Shown here in pieces: positions 23,916 to 35,834 of a DNA stretch of 64,000 nt (the first letter of the stretch is position 1; each line of letters starts with the position of its first letter). The stretch is taken from positions 19,526,848-19,590,847 of the forward strand of contig NC_045141.1 in assembly GCF_008831285.2 (NCBI RefSeq), in the 5' to 3' direction. A program made the translations under genes and the position numbers. The DNA comes from Nymphaea colorata (taxonomy: Eukaryota; Streptophyta; Magnoliopsida; Nymphaeales; Nymphaeaceae). The notes beneath the pieces are model-generated. The model saw only the letters and a list, made by a program, of their open reading frames with translations, ran no database searches and was not told where the DNA came from.

Positions 23916-26693
23916 TTATGAGCCTGAGGAGTTATCAAGCCAATCGCGGATTGCAGACCGAAGGGCAAGGTTTGGGATAAGATTAAGATGATTTAGCCTC
24001 AAATTTGTCATAGGAGATGTGTCATGGCCACCATCAAACCATGCTTGCAGTGCCTCTGCTTCATAGGTAAAGCCATCAGCCGCCACATGTGGATCCTGCA
24101 TGATATCCTGCAATTCAGGAAGAGGGGTGATAAAATCAGACACGTGAAATATATGAGACAAAAAGAGGCTCTTAACATATTTACATGAGCATCGATCTCA
24201 TGACTGTATATGAGAAATGCATTTACAAATTTGATTGTCGAAGAGCCTAGGCCTATAAAGTTTCATAACCCTGTGCCCCAGGAGATGTCCAGCCTCAGAT
24301 CTATTTGTCTAAATTCAATATATTTGTGTGAATGATCCGCTCCACGTGAAGGAGTAACATGCATGGGCAGTCAATAGTCACATAAAAAATCTAATTAGAT
24401 GGAATTGCTGAATTCATGGGGCAGTTACTGTCAAGATCGAGGCTGACTCTATTGAAATCTAACACCCCTACTTTCCCTTAAATATCAAGCTGCGTTAGAT
24501 TGCATGTCAACAGTCTGGTCTGCAAATGCCAGAGCAGGCATTTAAGTGGAACCTGTGCCACGAGACAACAGTAACATGGCTAGTGTTGATTCTACCTCAA
24601 CTCAACCTCTTCCACTCAAAACTGGACAAATACAATGGGTACTAGTATACTGACAGAATAAAACACTTCAGCATTTATGCAACAAAATCATTTGCCCGAA
24701 TTCCAATATTATAAAGATGCATACTGAGCAACTACACTCAGTTAATAAAGTAAAGCAAAAGAAACAACCAAAAAATCAGAGGACCCTGCAAAAAAAATTA
24801 AACATGCAGAAAGATGGATCAAACGGACAAAGTTTAGGAACATACTATCAATTGCAATCTTCCAGCTTCCCTATAGAAAAGCACTCAAACTCCCAAGCTG
24901 GTTAAACACACTACATTGAAAAAACCGGAATACTGTAGGATATGCTAATGCAGTGGGAATTAATTATTCCCTAATGAACCAATGCTTCTATTTTCAGCAC
25001 TAATACAGTTGCTGCAACAAAAATATGTGTTCATTTACAATATAATGCAATATTTAACACCAAGATTCCCCTCATTCCTCCTACCTCTCCCCCCGTTTAA
25101 GAAATGGATTGAAGTATCTTCATATGCAACAATATCGTTTTGTGAATCTGGGACCTTGATTCTTAGAAAAATAATAATATCACTAACCTGAGAAATGGGG
25201 CAAGTGAAATATGATGGAGGCTGTCGAGGCTCCACTGGTGCAGATGGAGGAACAAAGTTGGCTGCTGATGAGGGGCTCATTGGCTTTAATACCCTCAAGA
25301 CATGAGATTTCAAGTCAGGTCGAGAATCCCTTCTTGCATTACAGCATTCCAACCCCAAATTTGCCAGTTGGACAATGTGAACATAGGGCCAGTCCCCAGC
25401 CACAGGATCAATTAAGTCTTTCAATTTTTCAGCAGACTTTGCCTTCCGAACCTCCTCCACAAGCAGCAATGGTGATCTCCCAGTTAGCAACCGAAGAATT
25501 ATTACTCCAAATGAATAAATGTCTACCTGCTTGGTCAATGTCCCTTCCTCAAAAAATTCTGGGTCCATGTAAGAATGCAAACCACCTGGGTCGTTGTTCA
25601 CATAAGTGTGGTAATGATCACGGAAAAGGTGGCTGATACCAGAATTAATAATCTTCACATTCAAATTCCCATCAAGAAGGATATTGCTGGGCTTGAGATT
25701 GCCATGGGTTATACCATTTGAATGAAGGAAGACAATGGCAGAGCATATCTCTGCAGCTATCCGTAATCTAGATTCCCATGTAAGTGGCCTTATCCCATCT
25801 TTTGAGAGCAAGCGGTCCTCGAGGCTGCCATTAAAGAGGTAGTCATACACCAAGGATTGAGGTTGCAGGCATAGTCCTATTGGGGTAGCAAGGTGTGGAT
25901 GTTGTAGTTTAAGCAGATTAATCATCTGTAGCAGGGAAAAGCTGTTAACTGTCAACTTTGGAAAAATTATGAGAAAATGTTGATGTGACTACAATATTTT
26001 TACAATATGAAAAGGTTGACCGAATGATTTATAGTACAAATGATATACATCATTTTATTCAGTTCATCCTGAATGTTTTATAATCCTAAACCAATTTGAT
26101 GCACAAAATTAGAACATCAAGAGAATATAAACAACCCTTTCTTTTTGGCATCACATTATAACATGCAGCCCAGTTTACATGATCCAGCACTTTCCATCTC
26201 TTATCTCACTATTGCCATGATGAGACCTCAGACCATTCGCATTCTAGTATTTCTTAAGAGAACAAGGTCTGACATTTTGTTCTCCAAGAATGGGATACAA
26301 TTTATGGTTGTTACCAAACAAAAAAAAAAAAAATCAGCCTAAAAGAAAGATGAACATGTCCAAGGCTGGATTGACTATGTTCTACGTGAACAAGCATCCA
26401 CGCAAAGACATCCAATCAAGTGATCAGAGGGTCAATTTGATGGAACTGATAACATGAATTATTAATGAAAAAAAAAAGAAAAAAAATATCGAATTCCATC
26501 ATCCAAATGTGGGAGAAGAAAATCAACAGCTTACAGGGCATCAAAATTTGATGACCTGAAATATTAAATTTCTGCTTCAAAAATTGTGACTCAAAGCATT
26601 AATTTAACCGAAAAATTTTCTGAATCCATTTGTACCACAAAAAAGTTGCTTCTGACTGAAGGCACATGGCGGCACATCTCTCTCTCTCTCTTG

Positions 26694-26744
<51 letters not shown>

Positions 26745-27701
26745 GATGTATGTAGCATAGATATAATTGAGATTTATAATAATGGATACAATAAAATTGC
26801 CACATTTGACAAACCTAATACACTGAGAATACAAAAGCAAATTGACACATCAATATCATAAAGATGATGTTCGACACAATGCAGAAAAAGAGCTAAGAGA
26901 TGCCACTTCCCCAACTTCGCTCTTTAATAGTGAAACTATACCGATCTTAATAGTCTACAAATACAACAAAATTCCAAGACTTTTAGAGCTAAACTTTTTT
27001 AACATCCATAGAAGGATGTAATGGGGTACAATTGCTGATCCTCATAAAAGGTTGTTAGATGGAAGAGCAAGTTTTTACATCCAAAAAGATTTAGACGCTA
27101 GCAGAAGCAGTCGCTTACAGTAGTGATCATTATCCAAATCATTTTGTCCAATCCAATTCAGGACATCATGTTTCCTATATACCAACTAATTGCCCTCAAG
27201 GGTCTCCTAGCAAACTTATGAAATGAGAACATAAATAAGCCTAGACTTCAGTTTATTAAAATTAACATTTATGATCATTGGTAGATGCTAACAAACTCAC
27301 CATATCTCTACACTCTCAAGAATTATTCAGGAAGTCCATAGCAATTGGATTAAAAGATCTCCCCTACATTCTAAAATTTCTCTATTAACTGTCCCTTTCT
27401 GTCTCTATCTAATGACATACTCAAATTCAATGTTCAAGTGAACTTGTCAACATCCATTAACAGCTATAATACTAGCTTTGTCTGCATGTATGTGCGCAGG
27501 CAGCTAAATGTGAGTGCTCGTTTCTGTTCTTATTAACTCTGCCCTTTCAGTATGTAATGAGATCTTTTACTTTATTAGGCATGTGAACCTCTGAACATCC
27601 ACTAATAACCATGACTGCAGCTCTTCTTGTGCATGCATGAGCTACATGTGTACTTTGAGTCCCATTTTCAGAACTGAACCACTTTTCAGTTTACTGAAAA
27701 T

Positions 27702-27753
<52 letters not shown>

Positions 27754-29490
27754 ATAATGAAGTAAATAGGTTCAAAATTGTTTCTTCTTGCCTCTAATTT
27801 TTTATTCCACGTCTTTCACTATCTCTGATGTGGTTGCTGCACATTTAATCATATTACAAAATTAGTGAGGAAATTTTTAAACTGTATGTAAACTAGTTAG
27901 ATGCTACTCTTTAATTATATAAGACATTTACCTCACGAAGAAACCTTGATCCCTGAGGAAACTCTGACCGAAGCACCTTAATGGCAACCATTTTAGAGTC
28001 AATCCATCCCTTGTATACAATTCCCAGACCTCCATTACCAATTTTTAAACCTTGGCTAAAATTGCTTGTTGCCTCAACCAATTCTGTATGTGTGAGTATA
28101 GTGTAGTTCTGCAGTTCAGTTTCCGCTCCGAACTCATTCTCCACTTCAGATGGTCCTTCATATTGATGTCTTAGCATCTCATCTAAGATGCAATGTAAGC
28201 TGCCAACTTCAGTTCCAAGTGAATGTTTCTTGTCCCATGCATCTCGTAGCTCTTCTCTCAGTACATTTACCTCTAGTCTCTCTTTAGCCAAAGATGCCTC
28301 CACGGCTTTTCTTTGTTTCTTTTCTTCTGTAAGCAGATCTTCCGCCAGTCTTGCCTGTCCAAGAGAACTTAAAAATATCATGATGGAAACTACAGACAGA
28401 CTGAACAGAAAAGTAATGACACGCAAAATCATATGTTCTACCATGCATGACCATCACGCCCAAGTTCAGTTGCGTATATCAATGTGAATCTACATGGAAA
28501 ACCAATAAACCATGTGCTCTATCGTAATCTCATCACGCCCAGATTAAATAACGTGCATGAATGTGATTCGCCAATGTCCGTTACTCATGCCACACCCCAC
28601 CACCCCCTCCCTCCCTCCTTCTCAAACACATGCATACCCCCTCAGGTGTGCACGAAAACATGCAGATGTCATTTCTTTTCAACAGTCAGAAAACAATGAA
28701 CATATTTAGGGCGGTCATAAGTTTTATGGCCACCATAAAGTAACTGAATATGTAGACAGCCATAAATATGAATTCCAAATTCATTGTTTTAATTGTCAAA
28801 CATAAACAAAATACTTGTATCAGGCACTTATGCTGAAGGACAGCAGCTTAGGAAATTTACCCTGTGTTCAGCCTCAAATGCATCTTGTTCAGCTTTTTGA
28901 CGGTTCAACATTTCTTGATACCTCTCTTCTTTTGCCTGCCAGAGTTGATCACGCAACTCCTCGATTGTTTTCAAGTCTTCCTGTTACAATTTTATAGCAA
29001 AGAAGGGTTAATTTGAGCTCCATATGGGTGGATCATTGCCCTTTGTTCTCCGATAACAATTTAAATGCAAATAAGGGTTATATGAGATTCCAAAGGGTAG
29101 TGGAAAGTCTTTTCCTAATACATGCTTGCTTTCCAAGATTTTAGCAAACTATTCTATTATTCCGTAGATTGTGAGGATGAACTATAAAAATCATGAGCAC
29201 TAAATGAAATACAAATCTCAACAGAAACAAAAGCTGCCACTTAGAAGGGCAGGCTGATCAGATGACAAACTCCTCATTCATCCGATTAGCATAATTCAAT
29301 ATGCTATAGTTTCTGCATCACTAGTTACACTGGAGCTAGAGGACCTTTTAATTGGTCGCTGAACAGTAAAATTTGAAATACTTACTTCGTGCTGCTTCCT
29401 GAATTCATCTTGAGCTGCCTTTTGTTGCTTATGTAATCTCTCAAACCCTTCCTCCATTGTTCGCTCCACAAAATCGTGCAACTCGTCCAT
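23916..29490 (-). CDS. U-box protein with predicted pseudokinase domain, no USP domain (copy 4)
   Basis: Five minus-strand exons join in phase 0: 29490..29386, 28980..28861, 28354..27932, 25925..25188 and 24107..23916, giving 525 aa. Residues 1 to about 150 are coiled coil (MDELHDFVERTMEEGFERLH, EDLKTIEELRDQLWQAKEER). A kinase fold follows (GNGGLGIVYKG, VAIK), but the catalytic loop is HGNLKPSN (Asn292 instead of Asp) and DFG is NSG (310-312), so phosphotransfer is unlikely. The C-terminal U-box is intact (CPISQ joined to DIMQDPHVAADGFTYEAEAL), so E3 activity is plausible. No USP exons were found up to about 31 kb. The start is the first ATG of the most 5' coding exon; that exon's acceptor phase would allow a longer N-terminus. 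Intron 3 is about 2 kb and carries (AT)n and (GT)n runs. Confidence 0.88.
26695..26740. repeat. (AT)n microsatellite in an intron of copy 4
   Basis: AT run of about 46 bp next to a short CT run, inside the intron between exons 27932 and 25925. Confidence 0.95.
27704..27751. repeat. (GT)n microsatellite in an intron of copy 4
   Basis: GT run of about 48 bp in the same intron, some 180 bp from its 5' end on the transcribed strand. Confidence 0.95.
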
Positions 29491-29698
29491 TGTAACAATT
29501 TCACTGCAGAAATAGTTGTTGATTGCAGGTTTCGCCTGCTAGAAATTTCACCAGCCCAGCCCCATTAGTGGCAAAAAGGAAACAACCTACAAGGCTGTTC
29601 TCCACACAAAAAAAATATGGGAACCAAGTAATCTGATTTAATTCCCTTAGTGCAGATGCATTGGGTCTCGAGTAAAAACAGCGTTTTACATTTGATAC

Positions 29699-29771
29699 CT
29701 TAGCAATTCGTGAGCCTGTGCTGTAGCATGTCAGACCAAGTCACACAAATCTTTGCTGCTTCTGAGAGATC
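29699..29771 (-). other. Candidate 5' UTR exon of copy 4
   Basis: On the minus strand a GTGCAG acceptor precedes this 73-bp segment and AAG/GTATC follows it. All frames are closed by stops. One frame carries a 9-codon upstream ORF, MLQHRLTNC, which suggests an untranslated exon. Its use is inferred from splice motifs only. Confidence 0.3.
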
Positions 29772-31631
29772 CTGCACAAATTCAAGATAGTCATAAGAAT
29801 CTCCAGTATAGGATTCAGAGACTAATTTAAACGCATTTTCTATTCGTTTTCCTAAAAATCCTGAGAACCAGTTCACCAAATATGGTCACCACCATTTCAG
29901 TAATGGTTTAGCCTCATTTTCCTTGAACATGCTTTCATGAACCATGTGTGTGTATATGAGTGAAAAAACAGAAAAATTGGAAACATCAATCCATAGAGAA
30001 TAAGATGTAAAACGACCATGATGGACACAAGATGGACAGATTGCAGCTGTTTTAGAACCATAAATGTATATCAACTCTTTGGTTATCTGCAAAAGTAAGC
30101 AAACTATTCTGCAAGATTGCATACGGAACGGTTACTATTGAACTACATATTAGGCCCGCAGGCTGTAGTTCGCGCAAGAAAAATTCTAAGAAAAATAGAA
30201 AGAAGAAATGACAGAGAGAACCAGGAACTGGCTCCTTTTCGATTCTAGCAACAATTTATCTTCGTCGGCTCTCCGTCCAGAAAAATTCAGTCGTGTCGAA
30301 AATACTACCGCTGAAGCTTAAGATGTCACATTACTTGTTCATGCAGCAACTACCGCTGGCAAGAAGGGATACATCACAAACTAAAGTTCTTATGAAATAA
30401 TGAAAGTAAGAAAAGCAGATCTCAGGGTAGCAAACATTTAAGAAATACACGAGAAAAAGCAAAATAAATACAGGACTCAGTTTACATACACCAAAGGAAA
30501 CAAAGGGGCAGAACCACGTACTTCTACACATCAAAAGCACTCCGCTTCGCTATAAAACCATAACCCTTTACGTCAACCATTGTTGAAATAACAAAAAAGG
30601 AGAATATCAAGAGGCTGCCCACCGAAAAAGTACGTTTACAGAAACACCCATCAAAGAATCACCAAAAATCTATGAAACCAACCATGTACTAAAACTGACA
30701 AGGGAACAAGATACCAACAGGTGCAGAGAAAACAGAATGAAGCATTCCATATCTCAACTCTCCTCAAATATCAAACCAATCGAGATAACAGAGAACCAAC
30801 ACGTCCACGTACTTCACGGTGGTCATCGTATCTAAAACAAAGGACAGAAGGCTTTCTTATCGGTTCTGCTACCTATGAAACAAAAGAGAGAAAGAGAAGG
30901 GAGGAATGGAGCAAGCCCTCGTTTAAGATCAACGAACACGCCAAGCAGTCTCCCCCTGTCCCTCTCTCTCTTTCTGTTTGCAGCTTCTGCGTTGCCGCCC
31001 TTTCACCTGTGGATCACGAAAGAGGGGGAAATGGAATTTCCATGGCTTTTGTCCCTGCCCGCTATGTAACGTGGAATAGTCGTTTCTTTCTTGCCTCGCG
31101 TGGTTCCGTCTACTGCCGTTCCCTTGCGACTTCTTCCGCAAGACAACACACGTGGATGCCCAACTGAAAAACTTGATATGTTAATTATTTAAGACATTCT
31201 AACTTGAATTATTATATGAAAAGGAAATTTATGCATTTTCAAACTTACCTGTCTTTGTATAATTTTTGAAACGAAAAAGTGGTGTTTTGAATTTTTCAAA
31301 CAAGGTTCTTTAGTGAAAACTGTTTAAAAAATATTAGAATAAAGTTTTCCCCATTGAAGAAACGAAAAAGCTAATTACAGCTTTTTTTAATTTCACTCTC
31401 GAATGCTAAGTTACATTTTCATTATTTTAGTTAGTACTTCTTCGTTTCTCAAGTGAACGGAAATTCACTTCGTCTTTTTATTTGATAGTTTGTATGGAAA
31501 ATGTATTTTTATTTACAAATTACAGAAGTCTTATCTCTTTTCTGAAAAAGTTGTACACAAAAGCTTGGCTGGGACCAAGTGTCCCACACAAAGAACACAA
31601 CGTGTCACGGAGATTCAGAAAACAACAAATC

Positions 31632-31877
31632 ATGTTCACAATCTCAAAATTACGGCAGCATATTTTTTTACTGACTATTTTCTTGATGCAAGCTTCAGTT
31701 TTAAGTTTTAACGACAATCAAGAACAAGAGACTCGGATTAAATTACCTTTCGAAGAATTGGCGCCGTCTTATGAGAATCCTCAAACGCGTTTTTCGAAAA
31801 ATGGAATAAAGATTATTGGAAACTATCAAACATTAAATGAAAATTATTCTCTTCAACCTGCTGATGTTCAACAGTGA
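31632..31877 (+). CDS. Hypothetical small secreted-type protein, 81 aa
   Basis: The ORF starts MFTISKLRQH and is followed by a hydrophobic core (IFLLTIFLMQASVLSF) that looks like a signal peptide with a cleavage site near residue 25. A hydrophilic tail follows (EQETRIKLPFEELAPSYENP and so on) without cysteines, ending in ADVQQ. That layout is typical of small secreted plant peptides, but I match it to no family such as CLE, CEP, RGF, CIF or PSY. The frame is open 150 bp further upstream, so the start is a choice. It stands alone in an A/T-rich spacer, and chance is a real alternative. Confidence 0.25.
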   Translation: MFTISKLRQHIFLLTIFLMQASVLSFNDNQEQETRIKLPFEELAPSYENPQTRFSKNGIKIIGNYQTLNENYSLQPADVQQ

Positions 31878-32000
31878 AAACTCCTATCAAAAAATCCGTT
31901 TAACAAATGAAATAAAAGAACCATAAAATTTCATGTAGGAAAGAGTAAGAACGTTATTAATTGGATAAATTTTAAAATTGGTAGTAGTCTTTTGACACAC

Positions 32001-32100
32001 GCCTAGTATAGCTAGTTGGTCTGGTGGGCGTGCAAAAACCATGTCACATATTTGATTCTCATGTGTGCTTATCCGCTAGACCATAAAAATGTGGAAATGC
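32001..32100 (+). mobile_element. SINE-like tRNA-derived fragment
   Basis: A box A-like TAGCTAGTTGGTCTGG at about 32009 is followed some 40 bp later by a box B-like ATTTGATTCTC at 32050. The spacing suits an RNA polymerase III internal promoter. The region does not fold as a real tRNA. A tRNA-derived SINE head is the simplest reading; the body and tail were not delimited. Confidence 0.3.
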
Positions 32101-33290
32101 GACATCCTAATTGACGGTTGTACCATACTCTACACAAGTTCCCGTAATCATGAACCCATGGAAAATATAAACCCTTTCAGGTCTTTTCAAACTCTTAGTT
32201 GTTAACTATCCTAATCACCCAAATGAAGTAGCAGTATTTTACCTTATAATCAAAATAACTGGCAGACATGATCTTTAGGTTCTAAAACCAAGGCAGTAAC
32301 ATGAAATTCATGTTTGTTTTAATGTCTAGATCATATTCTACAATCAAAATTTAAGATCACCTAGGCATTCATAAAACCATTTTAGAGTGCTCCCCTAGAA
32401 AAAAAAAAATCTGATTTTTACATTGCAAAACATTTTTTGGGGTTTAAAATAAAGTGATGGGATCCACATGCGCAGTTTAATAAGAAGGAACCCACACAAA
32501 CCTTTCATAGAATAAGAAATTACTGTTCTTTCAAAGAATTTGCAATAGGAACTAAAACATTATTCATGAAAATATCTTGAAGATTGTGACAGATTTATGA
32601 AACACTTTGTTAGCATCCCCATTATCACACAATCCTCTAAAAGTGGGGAAAGAGGCTTGACTTTTGCTGAGACAATGGGATTTCCTACTGCTCACCTGAA
32701 GCGATTGTTCTTCCAAAATATGTCTAATTTGCTTGAATAATATATCTTTAGTAGGCAACACGAATGCAACATCTGAGGACCACCAATGATAGACCCCCCT
32801 TTTTTTTAAGACAAAGTCAAAGGCTTAGGATATATAACAGGCTGGACTTGATAATGACATTAGTTTTTTATGCAGATTTGATCCTTACTCAAAATGTCGA
32901 ATTAGTCAAAAATATATAATCACAAAACCCTACCCATAGGTCCCAAAAAATTGAATCTTAGCAATTTCCTTTGTGTAGTTAAGTCTAGACTTGTTCAAAA
33001 GAAAATAATGTATTGTGATTTAGTGTGTGGCGCATCAGCAACTTCCTAGTTTCTTTCATCAGAGAAGCCATTCTCATCACCTTATTGGGCCTGCTTATAT
33101 TTTTCATTAAGAAAAATTTCATTTTGGGCGCTTGAGAAGCTTATAGTGCCACTAAATCCATTAACTCGACTTAAGACTTTAGCTAAGTTGGTTCGGTTCA
33201 CAAAGTAATTCCTAGCCAAATCTTTATTCCAAACAGTACTGACAAACACCCAGCGAAGCCCGAAGAAAAAATAAAATGAAAGCGAGAACC

Positions 33291-33314
33291 CGCTAGAAGG
33301 AGGGCTTGAACCTC

Positions 33315-33347
<33 letters not shown>

Positions 33348-33364
33348 AACTGAGCTATTCCAGC
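33291..33364 (-). tRNA. tRNA-Asn (GTT)
   Basis: A 74-nt minus-strand cloverleaf. The 7-bp acceptor stem is GCTGGAA/TTCTAGC with one G-T pair. The D arm is GCTC...GAGC. The anticodon stem TGTGG/CCACA encloses loop CTGTTAA, anticodon GTT. The T arm is GGAGG/CCTCC around TTCAAGC. Discriminator base is G. There is no intron and no encoded CCA. Box A (TAGCTCAGTTGG) and box B (GGTTCAAGCCC) are good, so it is probably functional. Confidence 0.96.
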
Positions 33365-35032
33365 TTGTATATTATATTTGTGGTACTATTTATTTTAAGT
33401 CAATAAGATTTAACTAGGCTAGTTTTTTTTTTTTTTTTTTTTTTGTGTATTTTTAACATCAAAGAAGAGAAAAATCATAGGACTCAAATTATGGCGTGCG
33501 CCAACATAAGCAATTGGGGCCACGGCAAGGTGAAAGTATACCAATTTTACTATTTTCTTCATTTCTACGTCGTGTTGTGAAAGGCATCAGCAATTCCAAG
33601 ACAAATTTTGTTATTTGACTTCTAAATCATGGCCGGCATCATAATCACATTGTCAATAAACCAGGTTTGCAATTGGCACATCTCCTCTTCTGGTACTCAC
33701 GTCATCTCATTACAAGAAAATTAGTTTTGACTAAGAGAACGTTAAAGGCTAATCTGATGCGCAAAGGAAAGAATGTACCTGTCAGAAGCTGTACAGTCGA
33801 AACGAAAACATCAACTACCCACATGCTCTAACAGGTGTCATTGTAATATTCCATGAATCTGCCTCACTGTTCCTTCATAAAATGTTCTCTAGTTTTTTAA
33901 GGCAGTTAAAACACTTTGTGAGTGTTATATGAATCTATTTCAAAGATTATGGCAAACTCATGGGACAAAAAACTGTGTGTTCATAAATTTACCTTAATCA
34001 TTGTGACAGATTCATAAAATACTCACAAAGTATTTTATTTGTCAAATGAACCCTGAAAAAAAAGTCTGGCATGCCCAAGCCCAGACTAACACTCCTGAAA
34101 AGAATGTTCACCAGCCACACAGAGAGCAGTATTTGTTTCATGAGGCATTTTTCTGCAAAAGCTAATCATGCACGACCAAAACCCCAAAAGTGGACGCATG
34201 ACGTGCTTTTGGCATTTCACTCTTTGCAAGATTCAATGGACTACGCATATTTATTCTTGTTGCCTCACAGACCGCCTTCGGAAGTTGAATCAAATTTTTC
34301 GATGCCGTTTTCTGCATATCATAGACATTCTCGATCTTGTAAATGTTTTCCATCATTTGTCCGACGGAGAAACGATTTTGCTCTTGTCGATCGTTGGGAG
34401 CCATTCTGTGTAGGAAAGAATGCACAGTTGTTTGCCCTCAACAGCAACAGAAGATGACAAGAGAAGACCAACAAGAACGCTTCCGCAGGTACAAAACTGA
34501 TCGGATTGTTTGCATTGAAGTCTGAGTTGAGAAGGGGTTTAACGGATCCAATCTCTCCAAAGGCGGGAGCACTAACAGAAGTCAGCAATCGTGATGATCA
34601 CATATCACATGACCTGAATTCGACATGCAACATATCACATGATATAAATTCCACATGCGACACTGTTTAAACAACAAGGTTTTTCTCATATAATTCGTTG
34701 AGCTTGAAAAATAACGAGAAAAGTACCGTAAATTTTTAAAAATGTTAAAAAATTAAAAATAAAAAAAATATTTAAAAAACTAATAACACAAACATAAAAA
34801 GATTTGCAACAAATAAAAAAATAAAAAAAACTGTTTGGCATTAAAAAAACTAAAAAAAATGAAAAAAGTAAAACAGTGAAAAAAACACCAAAAAATATCA
34901 TGTTTTTTCTTAAAAAAGAACACGTTTTCTGTTACAATGCAAGATTTAGCCTATAAAACTCCTCTGAATGTTTAAAATATGATTTTTTATGTTGATTTTC
35001 ATAGTTTTAGACATGAGCTCATTGCATAATTC

Positions 35033-35241
35033 ACTCTTTCAGCCATCCAACCTCGTTTGAGGTCAACAGATAAAACAAAAAGAAAAAACTATGAATACTT
35101 TGTCGTTATGTATTAGTCCACAACTTTTTCTTATTACTTTTCTCTCAACTAAGAAAAATTTGTACTTAATGACAAAGTATTAATAGATTTTTCTCTTTGT
35201 TTATCTCTTAACCTCAAACGAAGTTAGATGGTTGAAAATGA
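35033..35241. mobile_element. Foldback (MITE-like) element with long inverted repeats, A
   Basis: The left arm (35036 to about 35115) is nearly the reverse complement of the right arm (about 35160 to 35241). Left reads CCATCCAACCTCGTTTGAGG; the right on the minus strand reads CCATCTAACTTCGTTTGAGG. The arms of about 80 bp leave a loop of about 45 bp. The right side continues into (CT)n and (AT)n at 35269-35319. Similar outer sequence flanks the element at 42 kb, so the two may be one family. Confidence 0.6.
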
Positions 35242-35268
35242 CTCTAAAAAACCAAAGTCACCATTTAA

Positions 35269-35287
35269 TCTCTCTCTCTCTCTCTCT

Positions 35288-35319
<32 letters not shown>
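35269..35319. repeat. (CT)n(AT)n compound microsatellite
   Basis: CT run at 35269-35287 followed by an AT run at 35292-35319, just outside foldback element A. Confidence 0.9.
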
Positions 35320-35322
<3 letters not shown>

Positions 35323-35834
35323 CCGATTGCTCAATCACAATTATCGGCCCCCTGCAATGGTTTCTCTGCACATGACGCAACTTTTGTGTAAAGTTGCCCT
35401 TTCAATAAAATTAGAATCGTATCATAATGCATAGGATGCACATGAGATGTTCCTTTCTGCAGCCTACGAAAAATAGATGCACAGAAGCAGTAGCAAAATA
35501 CATAGCAGGCACATGGTTGGTAACGGCTGTTAAAACTATTTTACAACTAACTGGTGCACAACTTTGGCCATGAGAGCAGTTCGGTCGAGAGAGCAAACTC
35601 GGCAGATTTTTCAGAGGTACTCCAGCCATCAATGTCAGTGGAAATACACTGCAATTTCTACTAGAAGCCCTGAGTTCAAAATGGGCTTCCACACGGACTT
35701 TTGCCTTCAACATTTGGTTTTTCAGCTGCTTTCCATAGCAACTGGAATCTTTACCAAAATCCGCAAGTGGGGATTGGAAGCAACACACAATGCACAACAT
35801 GGTCATTCATGCTGCACAAAGGGATGACAGGAGC

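Larger units (their letters stand above)
29800..33290. other. Upstream region of copy 4 and intergenic sequence
   Basis: The promoter of copy 4 probably lies between about 29.8 and 31.2 kb. A GC-richer block at 30.75-31.15 kb contains open frames on both strands but no recognisable domain, and no USP domain was found. From 31.2 to 33.3 kb the sequence is A/T-rich. Apart from the small ORF at 31632 and the SINE-like piece at 32001 I see nothing coding. Confidence 0.5.
33365..35400. other. Intergenic region without a recognised gene
   Basis: The sequence is A/T-rich with a poly(T) run at 33425-33444. Open frames at 34071-34457 on both strands show no domain. A tandem pair of about 30 bp built on CATATCACATGA lies at 34600-34660. 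A foldback element follows at 35033. Confidence 0.55.

Noticed and set aside
34071-34588. ORFs on both strands around 34.1-34.6 kb
   Set aside because: No motif, no splice context, overlapping open frames on both strands; likely chance.
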